From NCBI RefSeq assembly GCF_016775705.1, contig NZ_CP068760.1, positions 3,100,001-3,164,000 on the forward strand: a stretch of 64,000 nt of DNA. The letters are read 5' to 3'. How positions within the stretch are numbered: the first letter of the stretch is position 1; every line of letters begins with the position of its first letter. The position numbers were made by a program, and so were the translations under genes. This document shows, piece after piece, positions 58,874 to 64,000 of this stretch. The notes under the pieces are model-generated. The model made no database searches and was not told where the DNA came from. It saw nothing but the letters and a program-made list of their open reading frames with translations. Source of the stretch: Chryseobacterium cucumeris (GTDB lineage: Bacteria; Bacteroidota; Bacteroidia; Flavobacteriales; Weeksellaceae).

Positions 58874-59782
58874 TTACGACTCGATTCTTTGTTTTTTAAA
58901 CATGGCCGGATTGTAATTGATCACAAAAACCCCAACAATAATAAGTATGGCAGCAATGATGAATTTGGCAGAAATCTTTTCATCAAGAATCAGCCAGCTT
59001 AAAAAAATGGAAATTACCGTATTGATGTAGGCCAATATGGATACCTGAACCGGAGAAACTTTGGTCAATGCATAATGAAAAGCAAAAAATGCAGCTACAG
59101 AGCCGAAGCACGATAAATAAAGCATCGCAGAAATACTTTTCAGACTCCAGTTTCCGAAATTATAGTCTTCTGAAAAAAGGAAGGCAAAAATAATCTGGAT
59201 AATTCCCGCAAAGGCAAACTGGTAAAAGAGGTTCAGTGAGATATTCCCGCTTTGAATGTTCAGTTTTTTGGTGAAAATAGTTCCTGAAGCCCATCCCGCA
59301 ATGGCAATGAATAAAAATAATATTCCCAGTGCATAATCCGGATTTTTCAGATCATTAATGCCATCCCAGAAAATAAAAAGAATGCCGCTGAAACACAGAA
59401 CAACTCCGGTAAAAGCCCGCCAGCTGAATTTCTGCAGGCCTAAAGCCATACTTCCGAAAAACACCAGGATAGGAGAGCAGGCACTTATCAGTGAAGTAAG
59501 GCTGCTGGTAACTTCCTCTTCCGCTACTGTAGTCATTCCGTTTGCAATCACAAGCATTAATAAAGAGAAGATCAACTGATACTTCAGACTTGTCCAGCCT
59601 ATCCATTTGAATTCTTTTCTATAGGTAAGAATAAGGAACATGATAATCGCTGCAAGAAATTGACGTATTCCTGCGACAAACCAGGCGGGTATTGTTTCTA
59701 CCGCAACCCTTATCGATAAAAACGTAGTACCCCAGACAATAGCAACGGTACATACAGCCAGTGTAAGTTTATAATCTTTCAA
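58874..59782 (-). CDS. EamA/DMT family transporter
   Basis: A 303-residue drug/metabolite transporter of two EamA repeats with about ten helices, the first beginning LAVCTVAIVWGTTFLSIRVA. The frame opens at a TTG at 59803, but that codon lies inside the -7 box TATATTTG, so the TTG at 59782 (before KDYKLTLAV) is preferred. No ATG is available nearby. The substrate, likely an amino acid or metabolite, is unknown. Confidence 0.85.
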   Translation of the reverse strand: MKDYKLTLAVCTVAIVWGTTFLSIRVAVETIPAWFVAGIRQFLAAIIMFLILTYRKEFKWIGWTSLKYQLIFSLLMLVIANGMTTVAEEEVTSSLTSLISACSPILVFFGSMALGLQKFSWRAFTGVVLCFSGILFIFWDGINDLKNPDYALGILFLFIAIAGWASGTIFTKKLNIQSGNISLNLFYQFAFAGIIQIIFAFLFSEDYNFGNWSLKSISAMLYLSCFGSVAAFFAFHYALTKVSPVQVSILAYINTVISIFLSWLILDEKISAKFIIAAILIIVGVFVINYNPAMFKKQRIES

Positions 59783-60038
59783 TTTAATGTGGTGTAACAA
59801 CAAATATATCTATTTTCCCAGGAATTGTTATGGATACAGATGCTGTAATTTATAGGAGTACAGATGAAAAATCTGAGCCAACAAGATCTTTATTTATTCT
59901 TTACATTTTAAATGGAAGATCTATTGAAAGATTAAATTATTTTTAGGAATTATAATCATAAATCGTTTCCCGGATTTTTTGTAATTATTCCTCTTTACAT
60001 TTTTATTTTTTATCTTTGAACATCTAATAAAATTGAAG

Positions 60039-60542
60039 ATGGTAGGAATTATTATGGGCAGTCAGAGTGATCTGCCGATTATGGAACAGGCTGCAAATTT
60101 TCTTAAAAGCCTTGATATCCCTTATGAATTGACAGTAGTTTCAGCGCACAGAACTCCGGAAAGAATGTTCGATTATGCAAAAACTGCTAAGGAAAGAGGG
60201 CTGAAGGTCATTGTAGCCGGAGCAGGTGGAGCAGCACATCTTCCGGGGATGGTGGCGAGTTGTACTACACTTCCGGTAATCGGGGTTCCTATTTTGTCCA
60301 GTAATTCTATAGACGGATGGGACTCTGTTTTATCTATCCTTCAGATGCCCGGTGGGATTCCGGTAGCTACCGTAGCTTTGAACGGAGCTTTGAATGCCGG
60401 GATTTTAGCTGCAAAAATTTTAGGAAGCGGTAATGAAGAAGTCGCTGCAAAACTTCAGAAATATCAGGATTCTTTAAAAGATAAAGTTCTGGGAACTGTG
60501 GATGATATTAAAGCACAGCACCCAAATCATTTTGATCAATAA
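60039..60542 (+). CDS. purE: N5-carboxyaminoimidazole ribonucleotide mutase
   Basis: A 167-residue enzyme that moves the carboxyl group made by PurK onto the imidazole ring. All motifs are present: MGSQSDLPIMEQAA, VVSAHRTPERMFDYA (with the active-site His), GAGGAAHLPGMVAS and PVIGVPILSSNS. The ATG at 60039 is preferred to a TTG at 60033. A TATCTTTG box (60011-60018) may drive it. It is split from purK by five reverse-strand genes and a repeat. Confidence 0.94.
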   Translation: MVGIIMGSQSDLPIMEQAANFLKSLDIPYELTVVSAHRTPERMFDYAKTAKERGLKVIVAGAGGAAHLPGMVASCTTLPVIGVPILSSNSIDGWDSVLSILQMPGGIPVATVALNGALNAGILAAKILGSGNEEVAAKLQKYQDSLKDKVLGTVDDIKAQHPNHFDQ

Positions 60543-60562
60543 TTTATTTCAACTCAAAATAG

Positions 60563-60590
60563 AAGCCTCACTTTTCAGCGAGGCTTTTTA
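60563..60590 (+). terminator. Terminator after purE
   Basis: A 7-bp stem AAGCCTC (60563-60569) with GAGGCTT (60580-60586), followed by TTTTATTTTATTTT. It lies between purE and the convergent surface-protein gene. Confidence 0.75.
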
Positions 60591-60592
60591 TT

Positions 60593-62152
60593 TTATTTTT
60601 TAATGAATTTTGAAGAAATGGTCTGATCTTTCAAAATGAGCTGCAAAATATAATTTCCTTTCGGTAACGATCCTATATTGATCATTTCTTTATTAGGATT
60701 TCCTTCCAGTACAAGTCTTCCACTTGCATCAAAAATTTTGTAATTTTTAATATCACTTAATCCTTCAATATGGATATCATCTGCGGCAGGATTAGGATAA
60801 AGCAGAAATTTCTTTCTGAGCTTTATGTCTGATGAAGATAGTAAGCAGTTTCCTACCGTATCACCAGACATCGTCCATCCTTTATTAATAAGAATATCCC
60901 TTTTATCTGTTGCATTGGAAGCATAAGTCAAAGGGGCTACAATGTCTAAATCAACATTATTGGCAGTATTAGGATTATCTGCCCATCCTGCCAGTGTTTT
61001 ACTGAAATTTTCACAATCCATTCCTGTCTGCATCAAAGCCTGGGCCCCGTTATTAACGCTGGCAAGATTCCAGCTTGCAAGGGAATGATTAAAGTTGGGT
61101 GTTTCCTTAAGAATCTGGTCTATTCTGGTAACCTTGGTCATATCCCAGTTTTCAAGGGAATGACTATAGGCCGTGCAGCCATGAATAGCATGTGCCATAT
61201 TGGTAATTTTAGAAGTGTTCCAATGGTTTAAAGATTGGTTAAAGGCAGAATCAAAATGGAACATAAAACGGATGTCTTCAAGGCTTGAGGTATCCCAGTT
61301 ATCCATTGGTTGATTATAGTTTGGGCAAAGAGCAAACATCCATTTCATATCCGTTACGCTCGAAACGTTCCAGTTGTTTAAGGTCTGGTTAAAATGTGCT
61401 CTTCCCGCAAACATAAAACTGAGATCAGTTGCAGAGGACATGTCCCAAGTATTAAAATAAGGAGGATTGAACTGATCAGAAACTGAGCTGATAACGGTGT
61501 CAAAGATCAAAGCAAACATAAATCTGAAATGCTTAACCTTAGAAGTATCCCAGTTTTGCATGGAGCTTGCGCCTGTAAAGCTTTTTGTACCATAAAACAT
61601 ATAAGAAGCATCTTCAACATTACTTAGATCGGGAATGTCTGTAGCAGTGATCTGAACAAGTTTACATTGGCTGAAGGCATTGTTCATCGATGTCCACACA
61701 ATGTTTCCCCATTGTTCTATTTCCAGGATCTTATCAGCGCTTCCGTTGACCTGCCAGATCGGGAAAATCTGATCCGGAAGCTGAGTTTCCTGTACATCTC
61801 CGAATTTTATCTGTTGAAAAACGCCATTTCCGTTACTTACTTTTACTCTGTATTTGGCATCATTTTTTTCTGCGATCGACGTACCGAAGTCGATAAGAAC
61901 CTGTTTTGTGGAGGTTACGCCGAGGAGGGAACCGTTGTGTTGTGGATATCCTACTTCTTCCCAATAGATATCATAGTTTTCACCAATTCCTGGAAACCAT
62001 ATCTGTTGGGAACTTGCCTGATAGGGAGCACTTACAGTAATTGGCTGTGTTATCGTGGAAGCGGGTTTCCAGATCGTGATAAATTCATTCTGGGCTTTAG
62101 CCATGAATACCAGTGTAATACAAAAGCTTACCAAAAAATTTCTGAGTAACAT
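60593..62152 (-). CDS. BspA-like surface protein with T9SS sorting domain, copy 1
   Basis: A 519-residue secreted protein. After a signal peptide (to about 20) and the conserved NEFITIWKPAST start, residues about 150-400 consist of DUF285/BspA-type repeats, for example VSSVTDMKWMF with NQPMDNWDTSS. The C-terminus (about 450-519) is a type IX secretion sorting domain (LLYPNPAADDIHIEG, LPKGNYILQLILKDQ, SSKFIKK). It is likely displayed on the surface through the gliding/T9SS pathway and may take part in adhesion. It is 16 bp downstream of its paralogue. Confidence 0.88.
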   Translation of the reverse strand: MLLRNFLVSFCITLVFMAKAQNEFITIWKPASTITQPITVSAPYQASSQQIWFPGIGENYDIYWEEVGYPQHNGSLLGVTSTKQVLIDFGTSIAEKNDAKYRVKVSNGNGVFQQIKFGDVQETQLPDQIFPIWQVNGSADKILEIEQWGNIVWTSMNNAFSQCKLVQITATDIPDLSNVEDASYMFYGTKSFTGASSMQNWDTSKVKHFRFMFALIFDTVISSVSDQFNPPYFNTWDMSSATDLSFMFAGRAHFNQTLNNWNVSSVTDMKWMFALCPNYNQPMDNWDTSSLEDIRFMFHFDSAFNQSLNHWNTSKITNMAHAIHGCTAYSHSLENWDMTKVTRIDQILKETPNFNHSLASWNLASVNNGAQALMQTGMDCENFSKTLAGWADNPNTANNVDLDIVAPLTYASNATDKRDILINKGWTMSGDTVGNCLLSSSDIKLRKKFLLYPNPAADDIHIEGLSDIKNYKIFDASGRLVLEGNPNKEMINIGSLPKGNYILQLILKDQTISSKFIKK

Positions 62153-62168
62153 AGGGAAAAATTTATGG

Positions 62169-63728
62169 TTATTTTTTAATGAATTTTGAAGAAACCGTTT
62201 TTTCTTTCATGACAAGTTGTATCATATAATTTCCTTTTGGCAGAGTGCTTACATTGATGATATCATTATTAGGATTTCCTTCTTTTACAAGTCTTCCGCT
62301 GGCATCATAAATTTTATATGCCTTAATATCAGCTATTCCATCAATGTGAATATCATCCACTGCAGGGTTAGGATAAAGCAGAGGCTTTTTGTTCAGCTTT
62401 ATATCCGATAAAGATAATAAGCAGCTTCCTGGAGTATCACCTACAAATGACCACCCTTTATTGATCAGAATATCTCTTTTGTCTGATACATTGGGAGCAT
62501 ATTTTAGTACTGTTAAGGAACCTAATGAGATATTGTTTGCTGTATTGGGGTTGTCTGCCCATCCCACGAGTGTTTTGCTGTAATTTTCACAATTAAGTCC
62601 TGACAGTGTTAAAGAGCCTGCACCATTAATAAGTGAAACCAAATTCCAGTTTCCTAATGGCTGATTGTAATTCGTTGCACCATTCAGTATATCATCTATT
62701 CTCTTTACTTTGGTCATGTCCCAATTTTCTAAAGACTGATTAAATGATGTACAGCCATGAAATATATGCGCCATATTGGTCACTTTTGAAGTATTCCAGT
62801 TTAAAGGCTGATTGAAGACAGGAATCATGTGAAGCATAAAGTGCATATCTTCAAGGCTTGAGGTATCCCAGTTATCCAGACGTTGATTAAAACTTAAACA
62901 CTGCCCGAACATCCAGCTCATATCGGTCACCTGGGAAACGTCCCAGCTATTAAGAGACTGGTTAAAAACTTTTCTGTTTCCAAACATATAGCTGAGGTTG
63001 GTAGCAGAAGACATATTCCAGCTGTCAAGATAAGGCGGGTTGAATTGCTCAGTCAGCCCGGCTGCTGGGGGCGTATCAAATAAAAGTGAAAACATAAAGC
63101 TGAAATTCTTAATTTTCGATGTATCCCAGTTTTGCATAGAACTGGCACCCTTAAAGCTGGTTGTGCCATAAAACATGAAAGAAGCATCCTCCACATTATT
63201 AAGATTGGGAGTATCGGTTGCCGTAAGCTCCATAAGCCTGCACAGACTAAAGGCACCGTTCATCGTAGTCCATGAAATATTACCCCATTGCTCTATTTCC
63301 AGTATCTTATCTGAACTTCCATTGATCTGCCAGATAGGAATGATTTGCTCAGGACCAGGAAATAATTGAGCAGTTCCGAATTTTATCTGCCTGAACATTC
63401 CGTTACCATTCGTAACTTTCACCCTGTATTTGGCATCATTTTTTTCTGCGATTGATGTACCAAAGTCGATAAGAACCTGTTTTGTGGAAGTTACATCGAG
63501 GAGGGAGCCATTGTGCTGAGGATAGCCCACTTCCTCCCAATAAATATCATAATTATCGCCAATCCCGGGAAACCATATCTGTTGTGTGGTTGCCTGGTAC
63601 GGAGCGTCTACATTTACCGCCGGTAATACAGTAGAGGCCGGCTTCCAGATAGTGATAAATTCATTTTGTGCCTTTGCGAGAAATAGTAACAAAAGAAAAA
63701 TGAGTGTTGGAATTTTCTTTAGAATCAT
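62169..63728 (-). CDS. BspA-like surface protein with T9SS sorting domain, copy 2
   Basis: The 519-residue paralogue of the gene just below, the same length and order: signal peptide, the NEFITIWKPAST start, DUF285 repeats (for example NQSLNSWDVSQVTDMSWMF) and a T9SS tail (LLYPNPAVDDIHIDG, LPKGNYMIQLVMKEKTV). Long stretches are identical while repeats differ, as expected after a recent tandem duplication with drift. Only 16 bp separate the two, so they are likely cotranscribed from a promoter upstream of 63728. Confidence 0.88.
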   Translation of the reverse strand: MILKKIPTLIFLLLLFLAKAQNEFITIWKPASTVLPAVNVDAPYQATTQQIWFPGIGDNYDIYWEEVGYPQHNGSLLDVTSTKQVLIDFGTSIAEKNDAKYRVKVTNGNGMFRQIKFGTAQLFPGPEQIIPIWQINGSSDKILEIEQWGNISWTTMNGAFSLCRLMELTATDTPNLNNVEDASFMFYGTTSFKGASSMQNWDTSKIKNFSFMFSLLFDTPPAAGLTEQFNPPYLDSWNMSSATNLSYMFGNRKVFNQSLNSWDVSQVTDMSWMFGQCLSFNQRLDNWDTSSLEDMHFMLHMIPVFNQPLNWNTSKVTNMAHIFHGCTSFNQSLENWDMTKVKRIDDILNGATNYNQPLGNWNLVSLINGAGSLTLSGLNCENYSKTLVGWADNPNTANNISLGSLTVLKYAPNVSDKRDILINKGWSFVGDTPGSCLLSLSDIKLNKKPLLYPNPAVDDIHIDGIADIKAYKIYDASGRLVKEGNPNNDIINVSTLPKGNYMIQLVMKEKTVSSKFIKK

Positions 63729-64000
63729 GGTTATCGTTTTATGGGTATTAGTTGTTGTCTTGGGCTATTGTTTAATAAATAGAAAGGAGAGATCCTCTTA
63801 TCCGCCAGAACTTGTTGCTGAACGGATATGGAATTTTGATCATGTTCCTATATGACTTTACCGGAAGTGTTTTTTGCGAAATGAAATGATAATATATGGA
63901 GAGAAAAAAGTGAAAGTTTTTGTGCATGTCATTAGTTTGTGAAATAAGCAATGCTAAAATAATAAAAACTTAATATATTTTCAACTTAAATGTAAAATTT
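63729..64000. other. Upstream region of the surface-protein pair, no gene seen
   Basis: AT-rich sequence to the window edge. A 42-codon + strand frame from 63726 has one hydrophobic stretch but no other gene-like features and overlaps the paralogue's start; it is not called. No clear TAnnTTTG promoter pointing into the surface-protein genes was found. Confidence 0.5.

Noticed and set aside
63586..63855. Plus-strand 89-codon ORF near the window end
   Set aside because: Most of it is antisense to the start of the second surface-protein gene; the remaining 42 codons have one hydrophobic stretch but nothing else gene-like.
1..64000. tRNA, rRNA or phage genes
   Set aside because: Gaps between genes were read for tRNA-like cloverleaf words, rRNA segments and integrase or capsid genes; none were recognised, though a covariance search could find a missed tRNA.

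Overview
The window is AT-rich chromosomal DNA of a Bacteroidota bacterium, most likely Chryseobacterium or a close relative in the Weeksellaceae (Flavobacteriales). Supporting signs are type IX secretion sorting tails on two surface proteins, a mevalonate-pathway decarboxylase, a YpdA-type bacillithiol reductase, a MoxR/BatABCD operon, promoters with the Bacteroidota -7 box TAnnTTTG, many SxxC-type lipoproteins, and an oleate hydratase whose catalytic Glu falls at residue 122 as in the Elizabethkingia enzyme. No rRNA, tRNA, CRISPR array, phage or insertion sequence was seen. The genus is an inference from gene content, not from a marker gene.

Layout. 1-14.3 kb: oleate hydratase (cut by the window edge) and an AraC regulator, an MFS exporter, YpdA, a glycosyltransferase, a YfhO-like membrane protein, small envelope proteins, a beta-lactamase-fold serine hydrolase, RlmB, a four-helix-bundle protein bracketed by inverted repeats, and a DinB-fold protein. 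14.5-22.5 kb: a Bat (aerotolerance-type) operon running MoxR, an SAT1-like acetyltransferase, DUF58, a BatD-like protein, BatA, BatB, BatC and BatD, followed by MarC. 23.6-30.5 kb: isochorismate synthase and a DHNA-CoA-type thioesterase, an acyltransferase whose stop codon lies in a 7-bp tandem repeat, an unannotated 20-residue amphipathic peptide gene, a PadR-PspC pair, and an HD hydrolase. At 30.6-30.7 kb there is a clear cobalamin riboswitch with no recognisable B12 gene after it, only a hotdog thioesterase. 30.8-42.8 kb: a two-gene ABC module, MutS2, Ung, several lipoproteins, an MscS channel, PdxJ and an alpha/beta hydrolase.

The most notable system is at 42.9-45.5 kb: a microviridin-type graspetide (omega-ester/omega-amide RiPP) cluster. 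It has two precursor peptides with the PFFASFLEKQ leader helix and C-terminal T-x-KYPSD cores, then two overlapping ATP-grasp ligases. Both precursors carry an eight-residue periodic repeat (D-x-x-T) between leader and core, and a terminator-like hairpin separates the precursors from the ligases. No exporter or protease gene is adjacent.

45.7-64 kb: an epimerase and acyl-CoA ligase pair, diphosphomevalonate decarboxylase, an EEP-family phosphohydrolase, DUF1634 with TauE/SafE, DUF1543, PurK and PurE separated by about 5.3 kb of reverse-strand genes, a CPA2 antiporter, an EamA permease, and two tandem BspA-like T9SS surface proteins. Short palindromic intergenic repeats with the core GGGCTTTAGCCC occur at three places and bracket one hypothetical secreted-protein gene.
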